A stretch of 60,000 nucleotides of DNA. Source: Diphasiastrum complanatum (lineage: Eukaryota > Streptophyta > Lycopodiopsida > Lycopodiales > Lycopodiaceae). The DNA is taken from positions 565,001 through 625,000 of the forward strand of contig CM055112.1 of NCBI GenBank assembly GCA_029204225.1. Direction: 5' to 3'. The notes below the pieces were generated by a model that was not told the DNA's origin, did no database searches, and saw only the letters and a list, made by a program, of their open reading frames with translations. Of the stretch, positions 1 through 12,072 are shown piece after piece. Position numbers and translations under genes: made by a program. The first letter of the stretch is position 1. Every line of letters starts with the position of its first letter.

Positions 1-525
1 GCTCTTGGGTAGAAATTGCCATTATCCAATTTTCGTAGGCTTCAGGTAGACTCGATAATAGAGTCATGAGTGCATTGGAATCTTCTATGACTGAGCCAGT
101 TGCAGTCATCTACTCCATAAGATTTTTGAACATGTTGAGATGACTTGAAACACTTTCTGCGTCAGACATCCTCAGGGTAAATAATTTCTTCCTCAAGTGA
201 AACTTAGAAGTAACATCCCTAATATCGTAGAGAGTTGCTAGGATGTCCCATGCACCCTTAGTAGTTTTAGCAACACGTATGTGCAGTTTGTATGTGGCTG
301 ATTTGAGTATCCTTGATGTTGAGGGTGATCATGGCAAATGTTTTGCCATCTCTCAATTTCCACTTGGTGATGCTGGCTGCATCTCCTTTTGGTTTGAGCT
401 CTGTGCCATCAACGATGTCCCACAGTTCTTTGGCTAGAAGTATAACCTTCATCTTGAATTTTCAGAGATGGTAGTTATCTCCATCGAGTTTGTCAATGAG
501 AGATGAACTAGATGATGGATCCATT
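1..525 (-). pseudogene. Copia gag relic
   Basis: Read on the minus strand from the ATG at about 525, the broken frames give the N-terminal part of a Copia-type gag (UBN2/DUF4219-like): a start rich in Ser, then KLDGDNYHL, LAKELWDIVDG, an alanine/threonine helix region, and, after frame changes, WDILATLYDI, KLFTLRMSD and SLPEAYENWI. These are the usual landmarks of the Copia capsid. Stops and frameshifts interrupt it several times and the window edge cuts it, so it cannot make a full protein. No LTR is seen next to it. The family assignment is fairly sure; the exact boundaries are not. Confidence 0.7.
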
Positions 526-574
526 CTGGTTGAACGAGAGCACATCAGCATATAGACGCCGAAAATGCTAAGGT

Positions 575-1762
575 TCTGAAGCTAAAATCGAATGAGGCTG
601 TGCTTCAGAACTACATCCAGACACTTTACAAGTAGGTGGTGTATGTAGCTGCCAAAATCCAAGAAGCCACGACCTCATCCCAATAGCAACTTGCCCTACT
701 CCAGCGCCCCACTCTAGGCCTAGCTCCAAGATGCCAAAGCAGAAAATTCACGACTGGTAGCGAAGGACGATGCTCTACAGAAAGAAAGAATAGAATGGTA
801 GGTCTAGCCAATACCAACTACACAGCTGCTCACCCATCATGAAGCCAACTTTTTGGCTCAGCAGGTGCAGCTTTTCAGGACAACGTTGATGGGTTATCAG
901 ACCGCGACAATAGGCACATGATGAGCTATCCAAAGGCAAAGCCGCACTGCGGAAGATCAAGCACATACACACATCACATGATCACGCACTACTTGGATGT
1001 TCCACCAATGTGAAATTCCTCACCAATGTCGATCGACAAGTGCAATGCCGTCATTGCCAAGCTTTAAATGGTCAAGAAACAATTGGCCTACTTTGAAGAG
1101 CAAAAAAAGACATACGTTGGGCAGTGATTCAAGAAAAATGATGGCCTATATGATCAATTAAATGTGGCACTAGCAGGCCAAGTACAACAGACATCAAGGG
1201 TAGGCATCAAGGCAAAAACAAGCTAGAGCCAAGAGCAACTACCCTAGATTGCACTCGAATCTCACCTAGGAGGGAGCCCCAGTTTTTATGAATCTTACAA
1301 GCTTTGATCAAGCTGCAATGGAATCACCACACAAAGGGGACAATGAATGGAATTGCCTACATTAACCATCATGTAGCTATCTAGCAAGGGAATATAGCTC
1401 AACCAAAGTGCATCAATGCAAACTAGGCTTTCCATTAGCCGCTTTCACTTGAGGAATCCTTTTTGGAGTTTGAGGCCAATTACCCAGAGGCACAAATGCA
1501 GGGCGATTATATTTTACCCTACAAGATGGCCGAAATCAAAGGCCATAAAGACAAGCTTATAGCAAAAGTTGGTACCCTAATCAATATGGCACTTATTATT
1601 ACTCCAAGCCTAGGTGGAATACCTCACACCCCAAGGTACATGCGTGTTGATCTGTGGTATGAATAAGTCAGTAGACAAGAGACATGGATTGAGATTGTTG
1701 AAGCACTATCCTACCTCAACCAGTCGAAAAGTTATAGGGGAGGACCAACTAGCCGAATTTCC
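575..1762 (+). pseudogene. Degraded coiled-coil-like ORF, unrecognised
   Basis: Plus-strand frames interrupted by stops read as alanine-, glutamine- and lysine-rich helical stretches (for example LKLKSNEAVLQNYIQ and AENSRLVAKDDALQKE), then an acidic segment LEFEANYPEAQMQGDY near 1460-1510. The composition resembles a coiled-coil protein, and it lies next to LTR-like sequence. It may be the 3' extra ORF of a retrotransposon, as at 16489-17365, but I see no convincing sequence identity to that ORF. Function is unknown. The many in-frame stops make it a relic. Confidence 0.35.
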
Positions 1763-2078
1763 AGTGCGCCCTAGATCAATTCCACAACAAACACAAAGAG
1801 AGTGTGGAGCCAGTAGTGTGCCAAATAGTAGCCAAATTACAAAGAGCTGGCCTTCGTTAGCACTCTTGAATTCCATTGGGATCGCTTGTTGGGTCCTTTG
1901 TGTTTCAATCCCAACATTCTAGTGTGCCCTAGATCAATTCCACAACAAACACACAGAGAGTGTGGAACCAGTAGTGTGCCAAATAGTAGCCAAATTACAA
2001 AGAGCTAGCCTTCGTTAGCACTCTTGAATTTCATTGGGATCGCTTGTTGGGTCCTTTGTGTTTCAATCCCAACATTCC
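1763..2078 (+). repeat. 158-bp tandem duplication
   Basis: Two adjacent copies, 1763-1920 and 1921-2078, are nearly identical. Both start AGTGYGCCCTAGATCAATTC and end in CCCAACATTC. The few differences are single bases, so the duplication is fairly recent. It lies inside the degraded plus-strand ORF. Confidence 0.9.
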
Positions 2079-2134
2079 TTGAAAAGGTTTGACTCCAAAG
2101 ATCAACTCGTGATTGCCAAAGTTTATTATCAAAA

Positions 2135-2915
2135 AACACTCATAGCATTACAACATGTGACTCAAGTTGAAGAATGGCAACACACACAATGGTTGCCTCA
2201 CAACTCCCATATCTTTGAGCTTTTGAAATTAGATAACACAATACATGTCCATGCAATGGAAGGATATGGCAAGCTTATCCAGAACTCCACAAACAACAGG
2301 AGAAAATAGAGGACAAGGCATCTTTTCAAATAAAGGTGCCATGGATTGGCACACCAATAGTAGTGGGGGAGTTTGGGGGTTGGTACATAAGACTCAAGGA
2401 GCATTTTGATGGATTGCAAGAATGTAGGGGATAGAGTAACCTTACAAGTTAACATTCATTTTTGGAAATTGGAGGCCCAAGTATGGCATCCTATGTGTAT
2501 AAGCCCAACTTGTACACATATATAAACACTCATAGCATCACAACATGTGACTCAATTTGAAGAGTGGCAACACACACAATGGTCGCCTCACAACTCCCAT
2601 ATCTTTGAGCTTTTGAAATCAGATAACACAATACGTGCCCATGCAATGAAAGGATATGGCAAGCTTATCCAGGAATTCCACAAACAACAGGAGGAAATGG
2701 AGGACAAGGCACTAGAGGATCTTTTTAAATAAAGGTGCCATGGATTGGCACACCAATAGTAGTGGGAGAGTTTGGGGGTTGGTACATAAGACTCAAGGAG
2801 CATTTTGATGGATTGCAAGAATGTAGGGGATAGAGTAACTTACAAGTTAACATTCATTTTCGAAAACTGAAGGCCCAAGTATGGCATCCTACTTGTATAA
2901 GCCCAACTTGTAGCA
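2135..2915 (+). repeat. Tandem duplication, about 390-bp period
   Basis: The stretch beginning ACACTCATAGCAT at about 2135 recurs at about 2525, and similarity continues for most of 385 bp with small indels. Both copies carry the same plus-strand peptide block (EEWQHTQW, HNSHIFELLK, then YGKLIQ). Both then run into a purine-rich tract with two G-runs (GTGGGGGAGTTTGGGGG in copy 1) and a TACATAAGACTCAAGG block. The unit therefore spans an ORF end plus what may be a polypurine tract and the start of an LTR. Confidence 0.85.
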
Positions 2916-3250
2916 CATTAGCTAGTGAAGTAAATTAAACCAATTATTGTAAGTTACAATGTTGAACTCAGACTTTTAGAATTACTACAAGTTTAAGCTT
3001 AAGTTGAACTCGACCTTATAAAATTTTAAAAGTCTTTCAAGTCAAACTTTGTAACTTGGACTTTCCTAGTCCCATAAGCAAAAAAGGATAAGGGCCCCAC
3101 TCTTTTTTTTATAAGTAGAATCCCTTTTGTATCAAAGTCTATTCTCAATATTAGTGAAAAAATTCTATCATTTTAGATGCCTCAAGATATTGCCATCGAA
3201 TGTGAATGCTTGTGCTTGCTTGTGCTTATGTTCTTACATTGTGTGCTCAT
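2770..3250 (+). repeat. Possible LTR remnant (plus-strand element)
   Basis: After the purine-rich G-run tract at about 2755-2775 comes a stretch with a TATA-like TATAAGTAG at about 3110 and an AT-rich leader, as in the U3-R-U5 of a plant LTR. No second LTR, PBS or target duplication was found. This is an interpretation of layout rather than a firm call. Confidence 0.25.
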
Positions 3251-4640
3251 TGCTTATGGGATATCTATGTTATGTAAGAATATGATTGAGTAGTGACTAT
3301 CTTTCATGCATTGAATCTTTGATAACATGCTTGAGTTAACTTTTTGTTCTGAAGTGTGGTAGATGTCATCGTATGGTAGATTGTTGTGGTTGTAGTATGC
3401 AAAGATTTGTTCTTTATTATAAATAGGTGAATGTTTTTGAAAGGCACCTAGAAGGTACACAAAGCATCTCCAAGGCTCCTAATCGGAACGCATTTGATTA
3501 GTCATTGTGCTACAAGAACCCAAGACTTCTCCATAAAAGAATCTAACTACATTTTTGAACTAACATCCCAAAAATGAATTTGAATTTGGCCAATTAAAAA
3601 CCTAAGATAGTACTCCAAGGCAGAAGTAAACAATTGAAACAATATTTTATCTCTAAATACTTATTCGACATGTCAAGCCAAACTAAAGATAATGATATTT
3701 TGGTTAAGTGTTAAAAGTTGGAGAATAGGTTTCTGATTTTCTTTTCTATTCCTAGGATAGAACTTGTTTAAAGGAGCAAGAATGTTAATTCCATGTCCAA
3801 TTCAGAGGGTTCGAATAATCCTTGATGTGGATATTTAGCACTCTAGTGTACGAGTTTATTAAGTATACCTCGTCATTCCAAACTAGGCTAGAAATGCAAT
3901 TAATAATCTTGTGAGAACCTAGACACTCCATTTAGGACAAATGGAATAGTGCATGGTGATCGACACCTTTTGTGCATGCTAAGGAGATCAAAACCAATTG
4001 ATTAAGGATCTAATAAAGGATCAGAGTCTTGGAAAGAATATTCCTAGACTCTAGAAGGTCTATATATAACCACAAACACTCGGCCTCCTACATCCAATTT
4101 TTGGTATTCAATTGCTAGAAACCTCTTCCTTTGTATTTAGTCATCGTGGAACAAGGGTGACGCTGATTGGGGTTTGACTTAAGATCTATAGTTGGAGATA
4201 TTTACACTAACCATCCTTCAAGATGATTTGTGTGTAAGCAAGCAACACCATTTTGAGAATCTTTCAACTCATTTGCAAATTGAGAGAACTTGGAGTTTCA
4301 TCTCTCTTCCTCCTTTGTGAATGTGAACCTTGGGATAACACCTTGCTAGGTCTCTTGTACCTCATGCACATGAATTTATGCTCTATTCAATGCGTGCATT
4401 ATTCTAATTATACTATCAATTCTTTGTACTTCTCTTGTTTCTAGCTTAAATTTCATTGTTATTGCTATTTGCTTGGGTTTGGCACATAACAAGTTCTTTA
4501 TACGAACTAAGAAGCCTTGCTAAGGCATGCTCTCAAATGAAAAAAATGGTCCAATGCTAATCAATAAGTGGTGGAGCTATTAAGTGAGCTAAATAAATTA
4601 TCCTCAATAGTGTTCAACAATTGAAGTTGTCATATTAAAT
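3251..4640. other. No gene recognised
   Basis: AT-rich sequence without a convincing ORF. A TATATATAA at about 4062 followed by a C-rich leader could be another LTR promoter, but no partner repeat was found. Confidence 0.4.
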
Positions 4641-6442
4641 TATTTTTAGAGTAGATCTAGGGAGTGCTTTTACATCTACATTGAGAACTATGAGAGGTAG
4701 TTCACATGGAGTAGCTAGAAGAATTGAGGAAAGAGAATGTAGAAGTTGAGGAATGCACTTTATAAGCCTCGAGGGCCTGCTACCATAAGATATGTTTTCG
4801 TCCTTACTAATGGATTCAAGCAAATGTTATTAAGACACTACCTTATACATACAGATAAATGGGTTCTCACTAAACTTGGGCTTCATATGAATAATATCAT
4901 CTTTGTGAACAATGATTGTAACAGCCTGCTTGAGTGCAAAAATGTGTTGCAATACATTTCAAATCAAGACAGATGGTACCAATGCTTGTGGATTTTGTGT
5001 ACCAATTACTCGAATAATGCAAGAGCATCACGTTTTTTAAGTTCTACAAAACTTCAGTGACGATGCAAACCAATCATATCGCTTTTGGATGTGGGAGAAA
5101 GACTTAGCTACAATGTCAAAATTGACAAGAGTCGAATATTTGCAACCAGTTATCCAAAATCTGACAGCCATTGCAACAATATATTGAGCTAGTATGTGGT
5201 CAATCAAAGTGAAGCAGCAAAACAAGCTTTGAAGTACTTTAAAGATGACAGTATAACATGGATTGCTTTACATAGGAGTTCGGATTTAATTTGCAAGGGT
5301 ACTAACCCGAACTGAAATGAAGATCTATCTTAATTTGAAAATATGTTTTTGTATTAGCGTCCCTTGATCAAACTAGAGTCTTATCTATGAAGGATCCATA
5401 AATGTAGCAAGCGTGTTGCTTTGCGTCATTGCTTTATCAAACTCAGTTCAAGAAGGAAAACGAGCCATAACATATTGTCATACCGATAAGATGCTAGATG
5501 ACATAATTAAAGCGTTATCCCAGCAAAACTCTAGTTTGCTTAAAGACTGAGAGAATGGAACATGCTAATTAGGCCAATGTTGGGACACCATGTACTCAAA
5601 TATGCGTTTTGGCTTTTATCAACCCTTAGGATCACAGAAATAGAATCAACCAACCTCACTTTTAGTTTATTATTTTATGATGTGTCATGCATTTGGTTTA
5701 TCATTGATCTTTCAGCACTCCTCTCAAGTGTGTGAGGCACAAGAACCAGTATCATACCATTTCCTATCAGAATGTGGCCTAGCAAGATCTTGTCTATGCA
5801 ATGCTCTTTTGAATGCATGATCTCGAACAAATATATATTCAAAATTATGATTAACAGCGATCTTGATAATGATGTCACTTACAGCTGAGAATAAGATATT
5901 CACATTCAACAAGAACCAACCAATGGAATCTCGGAAGAGATCGTCAACGCCTGAAAACATTTGCTCTCCACCATATAGCTACATCATGATATTCAAGCAG
6001 GGCTCAGATCGAGCAGCCAAGAAATAGACGAGTTGGGATATCACTTTGTATCAAGTGTAGAAGCTCCTGGCTTACGTTTTACTCTTACGTTGAATTATGA
6101 TGATTTGCTTACATCATATTCCATTTCACCTACAAACGATCAATTGTCTTGCTTGAATATATAACACGCAGTCCTTTGAAGAAAACACCTTTCGAAAAAT
6201 AGATTTACATAGTTCCGGAGTCTATTAACATAGCAGAGCTAAAAACAGAAATTGTTCCAAGGTATTTTCAAAAAATGGAACACCTTTGTTCTAGAAACAC
6301 CATATATGGTGTTCCCAGTATCTATCATATTCAGAATGCTGAAGCCTGATACTATCGGTTCTACTTATCTTCTAGAAAGTAATGCAAAGTTGTACGGAAT
6401 TCCGATTAATCCATTTTAGAAGCATGTTACTTGTGGGAGTTG
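4641..6442. other. Unassigned; broken plus-strand ORFs
   Basis: A 104-aa plus-strand frame (4746-5060) and a further open stretch to about 5190 could be the decayed body of a mobile element or gene, but no motif is recognisable. A plus-strand stretch at 5960-6025 reads PPYSYIMIFKQGSDRAAKK before a stop. The segment near 6100-6440 is downstream of the response regulator and should contain its 3' UTR. Confidence 0.3.
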
Positions 6443-8313
6443 TTATATTATCACATAACCTGTGTGACTTGAAGTTTGTATCGATTGCTTTTCTCTGTTA
6501 CTTGAAGCCTCTGCTTGAATTTCTTCCGCAGATATTTTCCTCTTATTATGGCGACTTGCACTTGCCATCCTTTCTATATCCTTATTTGTCGCCGAAGGTA
6601 CAGACGCTGTGGATTTACGCTTAGCATCGGTATTGAAGGTTCTCCGATATCGAACGTGATCTTCCAAACGTTTTACATCTTCCAGTTGCACGGGCTTTAT
6701 GATGAATTCTTCTGCACCTTCTGCCAAGCACCTGTAAAGCACGGCATTTCAGCTATCAAAAGCAATATAAATTTGGAACACCCTTGGGAAAATCTATTGA
6801 CGTTCCTCTAAAGCAAAGAAAAAATAAGCCTGAAGAATGCTTGCTTATGAGAAGATCGGAATAGTATGACAAGACCAAAATCATGTCAAGAGCTTAAATA
6901 GACAAGGTAAAGGAAACAGCCTGCAATGCTCACATTTTGATTCTATTTGGGACATTCTCAGAAGACATTACTACCACTGGTATCTTCTTCAAAGCTGCGA
7001 CTTGCTGAAAATCACCACAGCAGTCGTTTTAATCTCAAGATAATTGAAGAATCAAGACTATAATTCATACAACTTCATAGAAATTTGCGTTGGAAATCTG
7101 GACATAAAAGCTGTCATAAAAGTTAATCTAATACGGCTTCGGTTAATCGTTTACATGAACAATTTTATTACCTTCACCTTTTTCAAAAGATCAAATCCAG
7201 TCATGCCAGGCATGCAATAATCGGTGATAATTAGGTTGATTTCAAATGCCTCCTGGAATCAGGCAACGTACACTAGATCACTGTGTGCTCCACAATCTAA
7301 AATATTAGTAAACAACATGTTATCGAGAGACCATAGACACGTCACACCTCCAACAAATCCATTTCTAGAGAAATACCATCGACTTTCTAATATTCTGAGG
7401 AGAAGCCTATCCTATCCAAGCATTAACGTACATTAATGAGCGTTCGGTAATTCCTACTTAGGTAGCAATATTGTACAGAGACTAACGATTGATTGAAGAG
7501 CATCTATTCCTCTTGAAGCCTATTGATATAGCTTCAGTTGAATATGTACATTTTGGATCGAGGGTAATTTTCCATCAACAACACCTAATACTTCCAGCGC
7601 TTTCGAGGCACTCTCCACTGTTGTCACTGCAATAACAAGATACATTCACAAGAAACGGCCAGGTAAGCTACTCGAAGAAAAGTATAGTTGTGTACTATTA
7701 TAAGGGGCAGATGTATATTCAGAAGGATATAACATAGCACATATCTGAGATGAAGGACCGAAGAGTAAGACATTGATGAGAAGGGGGTGGAACTAGAACA
7801 ATAGACATATTCGTTTGCTCATAAATACATATTACAATGTTTAACGTAGTTAAATAGGAATTGAAGATGATCTAAACATTCTCAGTATAGTTTCTTCAAG
7901 GACAACATATGATGAGTGTAGATCTGTGCTACATTAAAATTTAACATTACCGTGTTTACTTGCGTCAGTTCTGAGAGCAGTGCTAAATTGAAGTTAAGAT
8001 GCTCTAGATCGGAGTTTGAAGAGTGGTAAGAAAGCAGTAGCATGATCAGTAATCAAAGATAACAGGTTGACAAAACATAACAGTAAAGTCAGAATAAAGC
8101 AATCTCACAAGGGCTACCTTTAAACGACGATGTCTTCAATAGTTTCTCAATCACTCTTCTTTCAACGAAACTGTCGTCAACAGCAAGGACGTGAATCTGT
8201 GACGCATTATCGCCATCGTCAAGCTTTGAAATGGACTTTTCGACATATTGACGTTTAGAATTATGTTTCACCATGTCAGGCCAGAAACCTTCTCTCGACC
8301 GCTTGATATTCAT
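6443..8313 (-). CDS. Type-A response regulator (cytokinin signalling), five exons
   Basis: Exons at 8118-8313, 7550-7626, 7172-7252, 6934-7004 and 6443-6731 join in phase with GT-AG junctions to give 237 aa. The receiver domain has the Asp pair ([12 protein letters not shown], exon 1), the phospho-acceptor Asp in [14 protein letters not shown] (exon 3), the Ser of VVMSSENVP (exon 4) and the conserved Lys of [14 protein letters not shown] (exon 5). A Lys/Ser/Thr-rich tail of about 70 aa follows, without a GARP/Myb DNA-binding domain; that identifies type A rather than type B. Members of this family receive phosphate from histidine phosphotransfer proteins and act as negative-feedback regulators of cytokinin response. 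An in-frame TAA 9 nt before the ATG fixes the start at 8313 or the internal Met 13 codons on. All catalytic residues are present and no stop or frameshift was seen. Which ARR orthologue this is cannot be told. Confidence 0.94.
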
Positions 8314-8600
8314 AGGGCGTTAAACTTGCACTGATTTGATTTCTAATCGGCCTCGCTGACAGTTTGCGTAAGACAAGACTGGAAATTTGTGGTTCTGCAT
8401 AGCAACAATTATGCAGGAACTAGGAAGCACCAAGGAGAGAAGGGGAAAATCTTGGAAATGTTGAGATTACTAAGTCGCGAGGCGGATTGAAGGCAGCCTG
8501 AATGCATGCACTTACCTCAACCTACTTCATCTTTCAATACACCCAATTTCAGTCATCAGCTGCTACCGCTGCATAATTGGACAAACTTTTCACCGCCGAA

Positions 8601-8610
8601 ATAAATATAT
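8601..8610 (-). promoter_or_regulatory. Candidate TATA box of the response regulator
   Basis: The minus strand reads GCATATATTTAT here, about 290 nt upstream of the ATG. Transcription starting about 30 nt further on would give a 5' UTR of roughly 260 nt. It is placed only by sequence and position; no transcript evidence is available. Confidence 0.35.
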
Positions 8611-8619
8611 GCTCGGCAC

Positions 8620-9985
8620 ATTATGCGGCTTGCAACGGCATGGAGATATTATGTCGAAGTAAGAGGTTGGAGATGCGTAGTGTTTCTAATAATGCGGCTA
8701 TCAAATCCTAGAGAAGCTCGGCTTTAGGAACTTGAGTTGCAACGAGAAGATTTCTCCAAAGGCTTCAAGACATAATTGCGACGGTACTTCTAGTAGGAAA
8801 CAGCGATAATTTTGAAAGGAGCTGATCAAATCGGGAAATGCTTGTACGTATGTGAACACCTGTCACTATGACCAATGAAATAAAGCTATGTGATCACTGT
8901 ATGGAGCCATGTACAACAGATTTGAACTGCTGGAGGAGATTGTGACTATGAAACTCGATAATGGATGCCTGCGTCAGGGCTGTGGGACCAGACGTCTACC
9001 ATAGTTGCAATTCGCACAAAGAAGAGCTACGATGAAAATAATCCGAGACTAGGAAAGGAAGGCGGAAAGGCCATGGAAAACAGCAGAAAACCATTGCATA
9101 GAACAGGCTTCAAGACATAAGCGACTGCGATATTCAAAGAACGATAGGTAGTTTAAGATGAGGTGAGGTCTGTCCGACTACGTACCTAATATAATGATAA
9201 AAAGCAAAAAAGAGGTCGACTATAGCTCAGCCATTAACGAAAATGTCGAGCAGTTTCTGAGCGAAACAGGAATGAAGTCTCTATCGCGGAGGCATCTCAC
9301 ATGTACGTAGCCGCGGGCGCTGGCTTTGAGCTGGAATACAGCAATATATAACTTCTAATGCAGAAGATAAGGGATAGCAAATGCAGCTTTGCTAGCGAAG
9401 CTGTAAGCTCTAAAGGACAGCATACGCAGTCCTATTATTATCTGAAGACGAAAGGTATAAGCCAGAACAGCTTTTTCGCACTTAACTTGTGTGATATTTC
9501 AGAACGAAATATTTCTTTCTGCAGAACGGAATACGTCTTGCTGTGAAATGTAATAGCTTGAGGTCCTATTTTTACTGGAACATAAAGCAAATGCTACTGT
9601 TATTGTAAGAACCAATGCTTCGTTAAGGGAACGTCACAATCCTTTTACGAATCGCTGCATATGCAATAAATAAACCAGCGCATAAAATGCTAAACATGGT
9701 AGAATAGCTGCAGCAAACATGCTGATCATAACTCAAGTCCACATCCGCTCCAGAGTGCGGACATATCTTCTTCGAGCTGAAATCAGCACAATCGAAGCGA
9801 CACAGGTCGGCGACTGACTGACAGGATCAATTGCGAATGCGAGCTTGGATGAGCAGCATCGGTGGTGGCTTGAATAACCCACAAGCTGTACCAACTGAAG
9901 CAAGATTAAATTAAAGCTGCCTGCAGCGACGTTTCCGCAAAAACATGTGATGAAACAGACACTCTCACACACACACAGGTAAACA
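8620..9985. other. Upstream region, nothing recognised
   Basis: No ORF with recognisable content lies here. The open frames are short and lack domain motifs. The distal promoter of the response regulator would fall in this stretch. Confidence 0.4.
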
Positions 9986-10220
9986 AAATCCGCGACAGAC
10001 CGATGGATCGTAACGACACGCGCTGCCTTTTCCACACACTCAACCATCCTCGTCTTCCCCCATCTCCTCCCTCCCCCCTCTCTTCTCTTTTCTTCTGCTC
10101 TGCTGCAGCAGCAGCCTGCAACACAAAGATCGCGAAAGCGGCCAAGGGCCACCCTAAACGCACAACGATGGATGAATCAGCCGTCGAATCGCCCAACTGG
10201 ATACTGACACGTGGCTGACC
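9986..10220. other. Pyrimidine-rich, GC-elevated block
   Basis: A plus-strand CT-rich run at about 10050-10110 sits in a locally GC-rich segment with many CpGs. Open frames on both strands (a signal-peptide-like one on the minus strand, 10196 leftwards) start at TTG or lack family features. This looks more like a promoter or 5' UTR region than a gene. Confidence 0.3.
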
Positions 10221-10431
10221 ACTCTTGCTTATGTATTCGCGTGCCTAGGCCCCTGCCACCTGGCCGAGGTGATTTCGCACGGTGAAAAAATGAAATCTTG
10301 CAGTAAATAATCACAAGTACAGTAGCTGCGGGAGTTACTATTCTGAAAACCACCACTTATTACCCGATATAAAAAATAAAAACCACTTAGTAGTAATTAT
10401 TCAGGGGTGTTTCAGGGGCCGGGGCCAGATT

Positions 10432-10466
10432 AAGGGCAGCCCCTGCCTAGCTAAGGGCTGGCCCTT
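10432..10466. repeat. GC-rich imperfect hairpin
   Basis: Arms AAGGGCAGCCC and GGGCTGGCCCTT pair over 11 bp with one bulged G, around a 12-nt loop. CTAAGGG or TTAAGGG heptamers recur on either side. Confidence 0.6.
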
Positions 10467-10499
10467 ACGCCTAAGGGTTGGTAGACCCTGACTGACACC

Positions 10500-10760
10500 A
10501 AATTTGTGTCAGAGGTGGCGCTTTAACTTTTAATTCCAACCCAACGGAACTGCGGAAGACTGACGGACGGCTGCCGGCCGGGCGGCGAGGGGGATGTTTG
10601 GCGTTGCCGGCGGCGAAAAAGAAGCGACGACCGGGTGCTGACAGCGGAAGCGTGCAGACACGGCCGAAGGACGGCCAAGATCTCGGCAAGATCCCGGCAC
10701 CGTTGCCCGGCGACGTCACCCACGGCCGCCGCGCCGGCCTACTGCAAATTAAAGGGTACC
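10500..10760. other. Isolated GC-rich, CpG-dense block
   Basis: About 250 bp of strongly GC-rich DNA (CCGGCGACGTCACC, GGCCGCCGCGCCGG and similar) sits in AT-rich surroundings. Open frames exist on both strands as expected from high GC, but none resembles a known protein. It may be an island or the end of an unrecognised mobile element. Confidence 0.4.
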
Positions 10761-10937
10761 TTTTAACTCTCGCTAAATCATTGGTGCCTAAAATATAACA
10801 TTATTTAATTAATATTTAATTATGATAAAATCCTGATTCCTGGATTTCCGAATACGGTCAAACGCAACCGTTTGACCGCTTGCCCAGGTGGCATCTTGCA
10901 GGTTGACGTCTAAATGTTTAAATGTCTGTCGGAAGGC

Positions 10938-11019
10938 CTACTTTGCCTTTCAAAGAAGGGCCAAAGACTGAGCAAAGTCTACTTTGCCTTTCAAAGAAGG
11001 GCCAAAGAATGAGCAAAGT
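10938..11019 (+). repeat. 41-bp tandem duplication
   Basis: Copies at 10938-10978 and 10979-11019 (starting CTACTTTGCCTTTCAAAGAA) differ by one base. Each contains the palindromic core CTTTGCCTTTCAAAG. Confidence 0.9.
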
Positions 11020-11454
11020 GTCCAGTGAAAGGTATCCTTCTGTGTGAAAGGTGAAAGTGGAGAAGTAGCTTTCAGATGAGGCTTTCAAAATACAAGACCA
11101 TGTTGATTCATGGTTAGTAGGGCTGGAATCTTCTTGATTCTATATTGAAAGGTAGCCACGTCAAGTGATAGGTAGACTGAAAAAGAAGCCCTTTACTGTG
11201 AAAAGTCAGGACTTAGTATGAATTTTGCAGTCTTAAAGGCTTATGTCAACTTTAAACATATCATATCGGAGGCATCGAGACTATGATTCTTTATTAGGTA
11301 GAATGTTAATTTTGCCCGGCTCATTCCATTGCGTAATGCATAGTTGCTGCTTTTTCACATGATCATTATGCAGTAGAATCTGCATCTAAAAGACATAATC
11401 AACGTTTTAAAGCTAACTTGCTTTTTTCACAGGACCATTATGAAGCATAATTTA
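11020..11454. other. No gene recognised
   Basis: AT-rich sequence without supported features. It may be decayed Copia sequence upstream of the integrase scrap that follows. Confidence 0.35.
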
Positions 11455-11555
11455 ATAGTGGAGCTAAGATGTATGTAACTTTCATTGATGATTTTAGTAG
11501 ATTTTGTTGGATCTATCTACTAAAGAGAAAAGATGAAGTGTATGATGGGTTCTCC
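11455..11555 (+). pseudogene. Copia integrase scrap
   Basis: The plus strand encodes MYVTFIDDFSRFCWIYLLK followed by KDEVYDGF. This is the highly conserved block that includes the Asp-containing FIDDFSR of Copia integrase cores. About 100 bp are recognisable before the similarity ends abruptly. No LTR lies nearby. Confidence 0.75.
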
Positions 11556-11992
11556 TCCAGTTGTGTAAGTTGGGCTTTTCTTTCTCTCTGCTTAACCTTT
11601 AACGTCTCGAACTACCATTACTGCTATCGAATTTTCACGCCCACTTGACTTCACAATCAGTCCAAGGTTGACGTGTTATAGAGTAACCGCATTGTGTACA
11701 TAAACATAGTTAGAAGTTCATTCCAAAGAACATCATAGAGATGTTATCAGAATGTTATGATATTATCAGATAGATGTAATGATCTATCTGATCTAGAGCT
11801 TTGACTCGGAGACATTCTTGTTGCCTTAGCCTAGCACTATCAATTAATTCTAAGTTGTTCTTCTAGGCTTGTATAGTGATAAGTAGAATTCTTTACAACA
11901 TTTGTCAATCTCATGTACATTCGCACATCTTAATTTATTTTGTGTCCTTCAAATTGGTGTATAATGTGTGGATGATTGTTATTATTAACGTA

Positions 11993-11995
<3 letters not shown>
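11556..11995. other. No gene recognised
   Basis: Nothing supported between the Copia scrap and the GA microsatellite. Confidence 0.4.

Positions 11996-12071
<76 letters not shown>
11996..12071 (+). repeat. (GA)n microsatellite, about 38 units
   Basis: An uninterrupted AG/GA dinucleotide run of about 76 bp. The apparent ORFs through it (RERERE or SLSLSL) are artefacts. Confidence 0.98.

Positions 12072-12072
<1 letters not shown>

Noticed and set aside
6382-6811. Plus-strand ORFs overlapping the response regulator's last exon
   Set aside because: Antisense shadows of a well-supported receiver-domain exon.
9906-10196. Minus-strand frame with signal-peptide-like hydrophobic start
   Set aside because: The frame starts at TTG, has no ATG in a suitable place, and is complementary to a pyrimidine-rich run. 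The composition explains the frame.
10598-10798. Plus- and minus-strand ORFs in the GC-rich block
   Set aside because: High GC lowers stop frequency in all frames; several overlapping frames are open and none resembles a protein family.
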